A stretch of 64,000 nucleotides of DNA. It comes from Roseomonas indoligenes. GTDB lineage: Bacteria > Pseudomonadota > Alphaproteobacteria > Acetobacterales > Acetobacteraceae. The notes beneath the pieces were generated by a model. It was not told where the DNA came from. It saw only the letters and a list, made by a program, of their open reading frames with translations, and did not search any database. Below are positions 9,168-17,716 of this stretch, piece after piece. Numbering within the stretch: the stretch's first letter is position 1; each line of letters begins with the position of its first letter. The position numbers were made by a program, and so were the translations under genes. The stretch spans positions 16,894 to 80,893 of the forward strand of contig NZ_JAGIZA010000021.1 in the NCBI RefSeq assembly GCF_017813365.1. Reading direction: 5' to 3'.

Positions 9168-10898
9168 TTACGCCTCCGCGTGGCCGAAGTCGGATGTCTC
9201 CCGGCCTGGTCCGGTCCGGGCACCCCGGCGCAACCCGGCCTGCACACGATCGATCAGCTCGGTTCGCTTGTACGGCTTGCCCAGCACCTCCAGGGCGACC
9301 GACTGCGGGCCGTCAATCGACATCTCGTCGTTGTAGCCGGTGGTCAGGATCACGGGCGTGCCCGGCGACCGCTCGCGTACCTGCTCGGCCAGGACCAACC
9401 CGTTGGCCCCACCGGGCATCAGCACGTCCGAGAACACAAGGTCGAAGGCATCGCCGGAGGCCGCTGCCTCGTCGAAGGTCCTGATTGCCTCCTCGGCACT
9501 ATGCGCGACGGCCACCCGGTAGCCTGTCTCAACCAGGGCCTCGCGGGCCATCTCGGCGATCTCGCGGCCATCATCCACGACCAGGATGAGTAGAACCCGG
9601 CCCGAGGCCTCGACCGCCTGGGCCTGGTAGCCAGTATGGCTCGTCCCCTCCGCCTCCACCTCTGGTACATAGCGGGGGAAGAGCATCCGGACGGTCGTTC
9701 CCCGCCCGGGCTCGCTCTCGATCTCAAGCCGCCCACCAGATTGCTGGACGAAGCCGTGTACCATGGCGAGGCCGAGACCCGTGCCGTGCTGCGGACCCTT
9801 GGTGGTGAAAAAGGGCTCGACCGCCCGGACTTGAACATGGGGCGGTATGCCCACGCCCTCGTCGCTGACACAGAGCAGGACGTAGTCGCCCGGTTCCAGA
9901 TGGCGGGCAGCGGCGTCGCCGTTCAGGTGGATGGCCCGCGTCGTGATGGTGATGGCGCCCCCTGTGGGCAAGGCGTCGCGGGCATTCACCACAACATTGA
10001 GGAGAGCCATCTCCAGGTGGTTGGGGTCCACCTTCACCTGGGGCAGGCGGCGTTGCAGGTTGAGGTGCAGATCGACCTTCTCTCCGACGGAGGTGTCCAG
10101 CAACTCCGTGAAGGAGTTCACCAGCTCGGTCAGGTTGACGCCCTTGGGCTCCAACCGAGTACGCCTGGCGAATGCCAGAAGCTGACGAGTGAGCTTGGCG
10201 CCCCGGTCCGAGGCGGCCATAGCCGCCTCGTGGAAGCGTTCGAAGGCACGATCGTCGAAGCGCTTGGCCTTCAGGCGTTCCAGGCTGCTGTCGATGACGT
10301 GCAGGAGATTGTTGAAGTCATGCCCCAGCCCGGCGGTCAGCTGACCGATGGCTTCCATCTTCTGGGCTTGGCGGAGGGATTGCTCGCTCTCCCGGCGCTT
10401 GGAGACGTCAAGCTGGCTGGCGAAGAGGAAGATCAGCTCGCCCGCCCTGTCGAAGACCGGGCCCATGAAGATGGCATTCCAGAACGGCGTGCCGTCGCGG
10501 CGGTAGTTCAGGATCTCCAGCGCCGTGGGACGCTTCTCCTGAATGGCCTCACGAAGCTGGCGGACATGGGCGGGGTCAGTCCCGGCTCCCTGGAGGAAGC
10601 GGCAGTTGCGCCCGACCACCTCCTTTTCTTCGTAGCCGGTCAGGTCGAGAAAGGCATTGTTGGCAAAGGCGATGGGGCAGTCGTCCTGGCGGGGATCGGC
10701 CAGGATCATCGGCATCCGGGTCATCTCAACGGCGGCGAAGAAGACGCTGCCACGATCGTCGAGGGTGGTGTCGGTGATCTCGGCCTGTTTCCAGTGATGC
10801 AGGCCGGGGCGGCCCAAGGGCTCCAGCGCTCCCTGGTCCATCGAGCCTTCCGCCGGAATACCGCTGGCCGCCCCGGCCGCTTGGCCTGGTTCATCCAT
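9168..10898 (-). CDS. LOV-domain blue-light hybrid histidine kinase
   Basis: A 576-residue cytosolic hybrid sensor kinase. Counting from the ATG at 10898, the LOV/PAS domain spans about residues 55-165 and has the flavin-adduct motif GRNCRFLQ with Cys99. The HisKA phospho-acceptor is His193 (QLTAGLGHDFNNLL), followed by HATPase_c with N306 (NARDAL), DEGVGI and GTGLGLAM. A receiver domain has its acceptor at Asp491 (FSDVLMPGG). No membrane segment is present. By family knowledge it should bind FMN and change kinase output under blue light. A longer frame to 10991 exists, but GGGGG upstream of ATG 10898 and the lack of family-like sequence beyond it favour the shorter form. The phosphorelay target is not visible. 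Confidence 0.9.
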   Translation of the reverse strand: MDEPGQAAGAASGIPAEGSMDQGALEPLGRPGLHHWKQAEITDTTLDDRGSVFFAAVEMTRMPMILADPRQDDCPIAFANNAFLDLTGYEEKEVVGRNCRFLQGAGTDPAHVRQLREAIQEKRPTALEILNYRRDGTPFWNAIFMGPVFDRAGELIFLFASQLDVSKRRESEQSLRQAQKMEAIGQLTAGLGHDFNNLLHVIDSSLERLKAKRFDDRAFERFHEAAMAASDRGAKLTRQLLAFARRTRLEPKGVNLTELVNSFTELLDTSVGEKVDLHLNLQRRLPQVKVDPNHLEMALLNVVVNARDALPTGGAITITTRAIHLNGDAAARHLEPGDYVLLCVSDEGVGIPPHVQVRAVEPFFTTKGPQHGTGLGLAMVHGFVQQSGGRLEIESEPGRGTTVRMLFPRYVPEVEAEGTSHTGYQAQAVEASGRVLLILVVDDGREIAEMAREALVETGYRVAVAHSAEEAIRTFDEAAASGDAFDLVFSDVLMPGGANGLVLAEQVRERSPGTPVILTTGYNDEMSIDGPQSVALEVLGKPYKRTELIDRVQAGLRRGARTGPGRETSDFGHAEA

Positions 10899-11659
10899 CG
10901 AAGGCCCCCAGCAATCGATCCAGCCTGCGGGAGGCCAGTGTAAAGAGGGCCAGAGATAGGGCGGAAATTGAACAAGCAAAGGGGCCACCAAGCATCCAAA
11001 GCAGCCCCTCTTGGGCCATTGAGGCCCAGACCTTTGGCCAAGCGCCTGGGCCGTCGCTGGCGCGGCTGGTTACGAGAGCCAGCCGCCACCATCCGCGGCA
11101 CCGGAGCGCTTCAGGCTAACGGCGGTGTTGCTGGAAGGCGGGGTGCGGCTGTCAGCGGTCCAGCGGCCGGAGGCGGTGACGTCCTTGGGCGCTCAACGGA
11201 ACTGCGGGGTGTGGCCGATAGCCGCCAGTCCGCTCTTGAGATCAGGGGCGGCGATAGCTGCCATGCGTTTGAGCCACCTTGGCGGTTGCTGCCTGCCCTC
11301 AACCCACCTGGGGCCGAGCGCCTTTGCGATGCGGTATGTGGTGAGATAGGCGGGCGCGAGCATGTAGCCGAAGGCGACGAGCATCCAGCACTGGCCGACC
11401 TTGCGTCATGCTGGCCGTGAAGGGGAGTAGACGGTGAGGAGCTGAGGTTCGACTTTCAGATCCTGATCAGACTTCTTCACTCTCCCGCTCAGGCCCGGCA
11501 GCAAAGACGTCGCCGGGAACGCCTTGCAGTTCCGCCCCGTTTCGGGGCCCGAGGTCGATAGGTGACGCCTGTTCGGGCAGATGTGAGCGACGACGTTGTA
11601 CTTTCTCCCTGGGCGGAGAAGCCTCCTATCGCGCAAAACGATTGGGCGATACTACTCTT
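10899..11659. other. Long intergenic stretch with one weak ORF
   Basis: No convincing gene was seen. The 63-codon minus-strand frame at 11193-11384 is listed separately. Another minus frame at 11406-11636 has unsettled composition and no ribosome binding site. The stretch is somewhat less GC-biased at third positions than flanking genes. Confidence 0.5.
11193..11384 (-). CDS. Possible small protein, unknown
   Basis: A 63-residue frame starting MLVAFGYMLAPAYL, with a short hydrophobic start and a basic middle (RWLKRM). It could be the tail of a decayed membrane protein, since the frame continues upstream of the ATG without a clear Shine-Dalgarno sequence. No family was recognised. It is included only because its composition is more protein-like than the alternatives in this gap. 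Confidence 0.25.
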   Translation of the reverse strand: MLVAFGYMLAPAYLTTYRIAKALGPRWVEGRQQPPRWLKRMAAIAAPDLKSGLAAIGHTPQFR

Positions 11660-12748
11660 TCAGCTTGCCGAGCGCGTGCCCGGCTCGTGAACCGGGCACC
11701 GGTTGAAGCGCTCCCGGAACCGGGTCGAGTGGAGGTACGCCTCGCGCCGGGCGCGGTTGATGTTGCCGAGCGGCTGATGGGCCGCGAGGCCGGTCCAGAT
11801 CATGAAGTGCATTTCCTCGTTTACCGCCTGCACGCGAGCCGGCTCCCAGCTGTCCTGGCGCGGGATGGTGATGGTTGCCACCGTCCGGAAAGGCGCCTCA
11901 TCCTCATCCCACTGCACGGTCGGGTCCTCGACCGGCTGCCTCTCCAGGTCGCGGCAGAGCTGCACGCGGAACTCCCACACGCCATCGATCCCCTGCATTT
12001 CGGAGCGCACGGTATCGCGGATCGCGTCCGGGTTGTCGGTGGCGTCAATCTCCTTATCCTTGAGCGCCAGCAGCGCTGGCGCGACCGGGACGATGCTGAA
12101 CTTCGCGATGTAGTCGCCGTAGCGGAAAGGCGTGACGCTGTAGTAGGTCTCGCCCATCGGGTCTACGTTCGGCGCGCCGCCGAGGGACTGCAGCTTCGTG
12201 CTCTCGATGCCAACCGCGGAGAGCACGGTGTTCAGGCCGCGCGCCACGCCGGACATCGCTTCTTTCACGCCCTCCATCCGGTTGGTGGTGGCGGCGAGCA
12301 TCTTGAGGTTGCCGAGGAACTTGTCGGCGGTCTTGGCCTGGAACATCGGACCGTTCACCATGATGAAGTCCTGGGTCGTCCCCTGCGCCCCGGGCAGTCG
12401 CTCGCCCTCGACATCCAGCACCTTCAGCGCCAACCCGCGCGGGAGGGAGATGGTGTCCGGCAGGATGTCGCCCGCGTTGGTCGAAATCCGCATGAGGACC
12501 CTGTGCTCGCCCGGCCGGGCGAAGAGTCCCTGGGCCAGCTCCGGCGGGAGGCCGTCCGCGATCACCATCCGGCCTTCCAGGATGGCGTGTGCCTTGGCGT
12601 GGACGGAGCGGACGGCGTGCCCGTCCTCCTTCGCAGTCGTCTCCAGGATCGTATCGAAGGTGTCGTTTAGCCCCTGGATCGTCTCCCTCTCGTCGGGCTG
12701 GATTTCCTCGACGGCGGGGGTGTAGCGGACCGGCGCGGCAAGGCTCAT
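11660..12748 (-). CDS. Catalase-family (SrpA-like) heme protein
   Basis: A 362-residue protein of the catalase-like superfamily. HAKAHAILEG (residues 50-59) fits the distal His region, and LMRISTNAGD and QDFIMVNGP fit the core barrel. It is shorter than a canonical catalase (about 480-550 residues) and lacks the usual proximal RxFxYxDTQ segment, so it may be a peroxidase-like or cytochrome-associated member rather than a true catalase. GGAAGG lies 5 bases before the ATG. No signal peptide is evident. It shares a strand with the downstream esterase but is separated from it by about 170 bases. The family is clear; the enzymatic activity is not. Confidence 0.8.
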   Translation of the reverse strand: MSLAAPVRYTPAVEEIQPDERETIQGLNDTFDTILETTAKEDGHAVRSVHAKAHAILEGRMVIADGLPPELAQGLFARPGEHRVLMRISTNAGDILPDTISLPRGLALKVLDVEGERLPGAQGTTQDFIMVNGPMFQAKTADKFLGNLKMLAATTNRMEGVKEAMSGVARGLNTVLSAVGIESTKLQSLGGAPNVDPMGETYYSVTPFRYGDYIAKFSIVPVAPALLALKDKEIDATDNPDAIRDTVRSEMQGIDGVWEFRVQLCRDLERQPVEDPTVQWDEDEAPFRTVATITIPRQDSWEPARVQAVNEEMHFMIWTGLAAHQPLGNINRARREAYLHSTRFRERFNRCPVHEPGTRSAS

Positions 12749-12879
12749 CGGCTTTCCTTCCTGGTTCGACCCCCGGACGATCCGCGTCCGATCAGGGCTG
12801 GAGCGTGCCGGGCGGTGTGCCGCATCGGGGCTGTCCGCCCGTCACCGGTGTTCTCGCCCGGTATGAGTGGGGTTGTGGG

Positions 12880-12900
12880 CCCGCGGGAGGATCCCGCGGG
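12880..12900 (-). terminator. Perfect 9-bp hairpin upstream of catalase gene / beyond the esterase gene
   Basis: CCCGCGGGA and TCCCGCGGG pair around a GGA loop, 17 bases past the esterase stop on the minus strand. No U-tract follows, so termination is plausible but not certain. Confidence 0.45.
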
Positions 12901-12917
12901 TCCATGCGCCTGCCGGC

Positions 12918-14426
12918 CTAGTTGCGGAGAAGCTGGAGGCTGTCGCCGAGGCCCTGCTGGCGGCCCAGCTCGGCCAGCTTATCGCGCTCGTAGCGGGGCA
13001 GCGCTTCGAGTTGCTCGCGCGTCATGTTGAGGTGGCCCTTGCCGTCCGCGCCGAACTGGATCCGCTCCATCGGGATGATGGCGCTGCGCTGGCCGATGCC
13101 GAGGAAGCCGCCCCACTCGACCACGGCGCCACGAACGCGCCCGGTTCCGTCCACGACGAGGTTCTCGATCTCTCCCGCCTTCTGGTCGTTCGCGCCGACC
13201 AGGTTGGTGCCGAGCAGCCGGCCCGCTTCCTCGCGGTTCAAGGAAGGCACGGCAGCCGGGCTCGCCGGGGCGTTCGTGGCCACGGGCTGGGCCGGTGCCG
13301 GGGCTTGGCCGCCGAGAGCCGGGCGCAGCCGCTCGACCGCGAAGGCCTGGGCCTGCTGGGCGCCCTGGACCACCGTCGCCATCCCGAAGAACTCGTGGGT
13401 GGTGCCGGGGAAGGTGCGCTGCTGCACGTCCACGCCCGCCTCGCGCAGCTTGGTCGCCAAAGTCTCGCCCTCGCTCCGCAGCGGGTCGATCTGGGCGGAG
13501 ACGATCGTGACCGGCGGCAGGCCGCGCAGGTCGTTGCGGCCGACGAGGTTGATCCGGGGATCCTGGGCCTGGGACTGGTTCTCCAGCGCGTTCTTGACGA
13601 ACCACTCCATCGCGCCGCGCGAGAGCGGCAGCGCGTTGGCGTTTTCCTGGTAGGAGGGCGTGTTCATGTCGGCGCCCGCCACGGGATAGACGGCGAGGAC
13701 ATGGTCGGGGCGTGCCATGTTGCCGTCCCGCGCCGCGATGGCGACGTTGATGGCGAGGTTGCCGCCCGCGCTCTCCCCGGCGACGGCCAGCCGCTCCGGG
13801 TTGACCCCAAGCTGGCGGGCATTGGCGAGCGCCCAGCGATAGGCCGCGACCGCGTCGTCGTGCGCGGCGGGGAAGCGGTTCTCCGGTCCCTGGCGGTAGT
13901 GCACGGACAGCACCGCCGCGCCGGTCATGGCGGCCAGGGCGCGCGGGGTCGCGTCGTAGGTGTCGAGGTCGGCCACGACCCAGCCACCGCCGTGCCAGTA
14001 AACGATCAGCGGCAGGGGCGCGGCGCCGGCCGGCCGGTTGCCCGGGGTGTAGAGGCGCGCGGGCAGCTGACCGGCTGCGCCGTCCACATGCAGGTCGCGG
14101 GTCTGCACGGCCGCGACGGCCGGCGGCATCTGGATGCCGCGATCGCTCATGACGCGCTTCACCGCATCCGCCGGCGTCGGCTGGCGGCGCGCCTCGGTCG
14201 GCGAGAGCGTCTCGAACGGCTTGGCGCCGAGGGCCGTCAGGGTCTGGAGGACCGCGGCCATGTCCGGTGCCGGGCTGGCCTGCCCAGTGGCCGGCTGCGC
14301 CGCCATGGTCGGGGAAGCGGTCGTCTGGGCATGGAGGCCCTGCACCATCCCGGTCAGGGCGAGACAGCCCGCCGTGGTGCCGGCAAGGAGGGCGGCCCGG
14401 AGGCCCCGGGCGGTGGTGATCGTCAT
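12918..14426 (-). CDS. Exported HSL-family esterase fused to a PRC-barrel domain
   Basis: A 502-residue protein. Residues 1-33 form a signal peptide (ALLAGTTAGCLALTG...LHAQ). Residues about 115-370 are a hormone-sensitive-lipase-type alpha/beta hydrolase with the oxyanion motif HGGG (145-148), nucleophile Ser219 in GESAGG, Asp314 (AQIDPL) and His344 (TTHEFF); all catalytic residues are present. After an Ala/Pro linker (372-395), residues about 396-500 form a PRC barrel (LLGTNLVGANDQKAGEIENL...VVEWGGFLGIG), as seen in many alphaproteobacterial envelope proteins. GGAGAAG precedes the ATG. It probably hydrolyses small esters in the periplasm. The barrel could tether or regulate it, which is inference. 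Confidence 0.88.
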   Translation of the reverse strand: MTITTARGLRAALLAGTTAGCLALTGMVQGLHAQTTASPTMAAQPATGQASPAPDMAAVLQTLTALGAKPFETLSPTEARRQPTPADAVKRVMSDRGIQMPPAVAAVQTRDLHVDGAAGQLPARLYTPGNRPAGAAPLPLIVYWHGGGWVVADLDTYDATPRALAAMTGAAVLSVHYRQGPENRFPAAHDDAVAAYRWALANARQLGVNPERLAVAGESAGGNLAINVAIAARDGNMARPDHVLAVYPVAGADMNTPSYQENANALPLSRGAMEWFVKNALENQSQAQDPRINLVGRNDLRGLPPVTIVSAQIDPLRSEGETLATKLREAGVDVQQRTFPGTTHEFFGMATVVQGAQQAQAFAVERLRPALGGQAPAPAQPVATNAPASPAAVPSLNREEAGRLLGTNLVGANDQKAGEIENLVVDGTGRVRGAVVEWGGFLGIGQRSAIIPMERIQFGADGKGHLNMTREQLEALPRYERDKLAELGRQQGLGDSLQLLRN

Positions 14427-14575
14427 GCTGGCTTGGCTTCTCCGGCAGTCTGGCGAGGGAAAGGCCGTGCCCTGGATCGGCCGGCGTCCCTGGACGGGTC
14501 AAAGCCCTTGGACCATCCGGGAGTTGCTCAAAGTCTGGATGGATTGGACGCTGCGCCTGCTTTCTGGACGCGCTG

Positions 14576-15580
14576 TCAGTCGGACGGCTCGCACTTCTCC
14601 TCGCCGCCCTGGAAGTTGCCCGTGACGGGCGAGGGTTCCCGGGGCTCAACACCCGGTGGGCCGGACCAGGCTTGGTCGCCCAGGTTGCGGTAGCTGGTCA
14701 GGTCCATGCCGTAGGTCACGCGAAAGGCTCGTGAGAGCGAGGAAGGGTCGGCATAGCCGACGGCGGAGGCAACAGCCTTCAACGGCAAGTCCGTGGTCTG
14801 CAGCAGGCGGGCGGCCGCGCGAAGTCGCACCGACTGGACGAACTCCATGGGCCCGCTCCCCAGTACCCGCGCGAAGTGGTCGGCAAATGAGGCGCGGCTC
14901 ATCCCAGCCCTCTCGGCGAGGCTCGCCACCGTGTGCGGCGCACCGGGTTTCTCGAGCACCGTGAGGGCGGCGCGGGCGAGGCGGGGATCTCCTGGCAGCG
15001 GAGACTGGAGCAAGCCTCTGTCTACGAGGCGGAGGCGCGCACGCAGGAGGGTGACGAGGCATGCCTTCATCAGCGCCTCCGTGATGGCGGCCGTGCCGAT
15101 GCCGGGCGCCGCGACCTCCGCGCGCATGAGGTCGAAAACGCCATGACCAACATCGCCGGCCGGCATCCCGACCGACGCATCCCTCAAGAGGTCGAAGACG
15201 CCGAGGATCTGTCCATGCGGGGCCGGGATGGAGCCGCAGAGCAGGAGCGTTTCAGGGGTGGTACCGGCCGTGAAGGCAGCAAGGCCGTCCGCGAACGGGC
15301 CGCAATGGTCCTCGGCACTCACTTCGCGGGCCTCGGCTCCGGCATCACCGACGACGTGCCCTAACCGGGGTGGCACGAGGATGACGCTGCCAGGGGTGTA
15401 GGGCATTGGAGGGTCGTTGCCGACCTGGACGGATCCGGACCCCGAGAGCACGTGATGGACGGTGATGGTCTCAAAGGGCGCGAAGGCGAGGCGCCAGCCC
15501 TGGCCGATGCTGCAGACGGAGGTCGAGTGAAGGTGGACGACGAGGGCCGTCAGAAGCCGGTCGTGGCTGGTCGCCGTCAC
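14576..15580 (-). CDS. AraC-family transcriptional regulator with cupin-type sensor
   Basis: A 334-residue protein with an N-terminal AraC-binding cupin (HHVLSGSGSVQVG, PGSVILVPPRLGH) and a C-terminal double helix-turn-helix of about 100 residues (TVASLAERAGMSRASFADHFARVLG and LKAVASAVGYADPSSLSRAFR). This is the cupin_6 group, often regulating oxidoreductase or stress genes next to it. The start is GTG with a weak ribosome site. It lies upstream of the exported esterase on the same strand, 149 bases away, so the esterase is a candidate target. The ligand is unknown. Confidence 0.88.
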   Translation of the reverse strand: MTATSHDRLLTALVVHLHSTSVCSIGQGWRLAFAPFETITVHHVLSGSGSVQVGNDPPMPYTPGSVILVPPRLGHVVGDAGAEAREVSAEDHCGPFADGLAAFTAGTTPETLLLCGSIPAPHGQILGVFDLLRDASVGMPAGDVGHGVFDLMRAEVAAPGIGTAAITEALMKACLVTLLRARLRLVDRGLLQSPLPGDPRLARAALTVLEKPGAPHTVASLAERAGMSRASFADHFARVLGSGPMEFVQSVRLRAAARLLQTTDLPLKAVASAVGYADPSSLSRAFRVTYGMDLTSYRNLGDQAWSGPPGVEPREPSPVTGNFQGGEEKCEPSD

Positions 15581-15738
15581 AGCGTGGACCCAATCTGCAG
15601 CACAGCTTCAGCCCCCAGCCTCAACCCAGGGGCAACGCGCCGCGGCTGATGCGGCTTCTTGCATCCGCGTGGCCAGGCTGGGACTGGATCATCAGCGCTG
15701 CTCACTTGCCGGCTTACTCTCGGGGCACCGCCACACAT

Positions 15739-16191
15739 TCAAGGATGTCGCACCGGTCCGAGGATCCGGCGGCCTCGTGCCCCGAATGGCCAATCGACGA
15801 CGCCTCCCGCGAACAACGCCCACCAAACCAGCATAGGCTGCAGGGCCAGGCGCGGAAGGTGGTACCACCAGCCAAGCTGCACCTCCCCTATCGGCAGCCC
15901 GTCGAGGGCGTGCTTGATGTTCGCGGGAAAGACGAGGACGGCGTAGAGGGCCAGCCCGATCCCCGCGGCACGTCGGAGCCGGCGACTTATCAGACCCACT
16001 GCTCCGGCGATCTCGCAGAGCCCGGTCACGAGGATGACCTGCCGAGGGGCAGGCACCCATTCCGGGGTGATCAGAAGGAAAGGGTCGGGCGCGGCGAGAT
16101 GGAAGATGCCCGCCACGAGGTAGATCGCCGCCAGCACCCAGCGGCCGACATCGCGCCCTCGGGTAGGTCGGGGCCGACTGGCAGACGGCAT
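15739..16191 (-). CDS. DoxX-family membrane protein
   Basis: A 150-residue membrane protein with four predicted helices. The first is WVLAAIYLVAGIFHLAAP, and the DoxX-like pattern includes VTGLCEIAGAVGL and VFPANIKHAL. Two ATGs lie 6 bases apart; the one at 16191 sits 9 bases from GGAG and is preferred. DoxX proteins are small quinone- or redox-associated membrane proteins whose exact chemistry is mostly unknown. The frame has no disruptions, and it precedes the AraC gene on the same strand. Confidence 0.8.
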   Translation of the reverse strand: MPSASRPRPTRGRDVGRWVLAAIYLVAGIFHLAAPDPFLLITPEWVPAPRQVILVTGLCEIAGAVGLISRRLRRAAGIGLALYAVLVFPANIKHALDGLPIGEVQLGWWYHLPRLALQPMLVWWALFAGGVVDWPFGARGRRILGPVRHP

Positions 16192-16515
16192 GCGCATCCT
16201 CTCTCCACCGAGGCTTAAGGCCAGGAACATGGGACGGCACCAGGTGCAACAGGAGGGCCGGCCTGAACACCTCCGGCGGGATCTGCACCCGTTGATCCGG
16301 CAGGGGTCCCGCGACCTGCCACCAACTGCATGGTCCGAAGTTGCTGCCCTTACCACCATTCATGACGGGCCGGTCCCGGATCGCAACCATGAATGTTAAC
16401 AACGCTTACAGGTCTATCGCTGCGGTGGACATGGAGCCATGCCCCGCAAGCCTGCCCGCCCCGGGGTCACTCCCTGATACCGGCACGGCCGCAGTCGCCT
16501 TCATAGGAGCCGGCC
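16192..16515. other. Divergent intergenic region, DoxX / response regulator
   Basis: About 320 bases separate two divergent genes. It must hold both promoters, but no convincing -35/-10 pair or palindrome was found. A patch at 16386-16415 (AATGTTAACAACG) is locally AT-rich. Frames crossing the region look like shadows. Confidence 0.4.
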
Positions 16516-16899
16516 ATGTGCGACGTTCTTGTTCTCGAGGACGACGACCTGGTCCGCGAGGTCCTGGTGGAGGTGCTGGAGACCGAAGGCTTCGAGGTCG
16601 CGGCTTACGCGACCCCGCAGGAGGCACTGGGCCGCATCCAGTCGGTTCCCCCTTGCCGCATGCTCGCGACCGACGTCGACCTGGGCGTCGCAGGCCTGGA
16701 CGGGTTCGCCGTCGCGCAGCAGGCCCGGTCCTCCCATATGAACCTTCCTGTTCTCTACCTGAGTGGTCGGCCGCATCACATGAACGGCCGATCGCTCGGT
16801 CCATGCGAGGACTTCATCAGCAAGCCGTTCCAGGTCTCCGACCTGCTCGGCAGGCTGCACGCGCTCGGCGTTGTCCCGGGGTCGCAGCAGCGCGGCTGA
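16516..16899 (+). CDS. Single-domain response regulator (CheY-like)
   Basis: A 127-residue stand-alone receiver domain. The acidic pocket is LEDDD (8-11), the phospho-acceptor is Asp53 (LATDVDLG), YLSG fits the conserved Thr/Ser position and Lys103 lies in SKPF. AGGAG precedes the ATG. There is no output domain, so it may act as a phosphate sink or relay partner for the hybrid kinases nearby, none of which shows an output domain. Two Asp residues (53 and 55) are close; the first fits the alignment better. Monocistronic. Confidence 0.88.
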   Translation: MCDVLVLEDDDLVREVLVEVLETEGFEVAAYATPQEALGRIQSVPPCRMLATDVDLGVAGLDGFAVAQQARSSHMNLPVLYLSGRPHHMNGRSLGPCEDFISKPFQVSDLLGRLHALGVVPGSQQRG

Positions 16900-17087
16900 G
16901 GACTGGGCGCCTACCGGACGGGACGACCAAGAAGGGTTCAGGCCCTCGCTGGGACCGGCTGGAGCTATGCGTCCAGCGCCCGCGCGCACGTTGAATTTGC
17001 AATTTGTTGCCCTGAGGCTTCCAAGTAGAAGCCCGCGACCCGGCTCAGGGGGAGCTGGATGGGAGCCATCGTCGGGTCGGCGCTTCG

Positions 17088-17450
17088 ATGGCTGGCGATG
17101 GCTCCTGGTTTTCTCCCCTTTGGCAGCAGGGTACCCGACGTTTGGACGAGGCCGTCCACACGGAGATCTTTGCGCACCTCGATCAGGTGATGACTGCGGA
17201 GGCGCGCCAGCGGGTTGATGGGTGGGAGCTGGCCATCCGTGACGGGGATGGTCAGGTCAGATGCGCTTGGCAACCTGACCTCGCCCTCGTGGCCGGGGGT
17301 GCCGACGAGATGGTGCCGACACTCCTTCAGATGATGATCAGCATGGTTCGGGACGGTCTGATGGCGCCGCAGCGAGACAGTTTATCTGCTGCGGCGCGAG
17401 ATCGGACACCAGACGGCAATCAGTCAAACGCCCCGGGTGTCCAAAGCTGA
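17088..17450 (+). CDS. Hypothetical protein, 120 residues
   Basis: An unrecognised protein. Its middle (RLDEAVHTEIFAHLDQVMTAEARQRVDGWELAIRDGDG) has a helix-rich, soluble character and reads like real protein, whereas the last 25 residues are low-complexity. No domain was assigned. The ribosome site is weak. A minus-strand frame overlaps it (16965-17273) but looks less protein-like. It lies between the response regulator and the ParD gene. Confidence 0.4.
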   Translation: MAGDGSWFSPLWQQGTRRLDEAVHTEIFAHLDQVMTAEARQRVDGWELAIRDGDGQVRCAWQPDLALVAGGADEMVPTLLQMMISMVRDGLMAPQRDSLSAAARDRTPDGNQSNAPGVQS

Positions 17451-17513
17451 CGAGCAGCTGACAGCAAGGGGTATGAGGACTTCATCCCCGGAACACGCCT
17501 GCTATCCTGTGTT

Positions 17514-17711
17514 ATGCCCTCCAGTGATCCGCTGACCGTCTCGCTCACCCCTGAACTCCGCCGTTTCATCGAGGCCCAGGTGGCGTCCGGGCGGTACCAG
17601 ACTGCCAGCGAAGTCGTCCGTGCCGGTCTCCGCCTCCTGACCAGGGCTGACCCGCCCTATTCGATCGGGGCATCCGCCATCACCACCCCTGAGATCCTGC
17701 CGGACGACTGA
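17514..17711 (+). CDS. Orphan ParD-family antitoxin
   Basis: A 65-residue ribbon-helix-helix protein of the ParD/CC2985 type: TVSLTPELRRFIEAQVASGRYQ followed by TASEVVRAGLRLL is the characteristic signature. Its usual partner ParE should follow directly, but the next gene, only 5 bases after the stop, is a hybrid histidine kinase. No ParE-like frame was found nearby on either strand. No Shine-Dalgarno precedes the ATG; a TATCCT 5 bases before the start would fit a -10 box and a leaderless transcript. It may be a solitary DNA-binding regulator of the downstream kinase gene, which is inference. Confidence 0.8.
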   Translation: MPSSDPLTVSLTPELRRFIEAQVASGRYQTASEVVRAGLRLLTRADPPYSIGASAITTPEILPDD

Positions 17712-17716
17712 CCACA

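Noticed and set aside
11406..11636. A 76-codon minus-strand frame
   Set aside because: No ribosome site, odd composition and no similarity to a known family.
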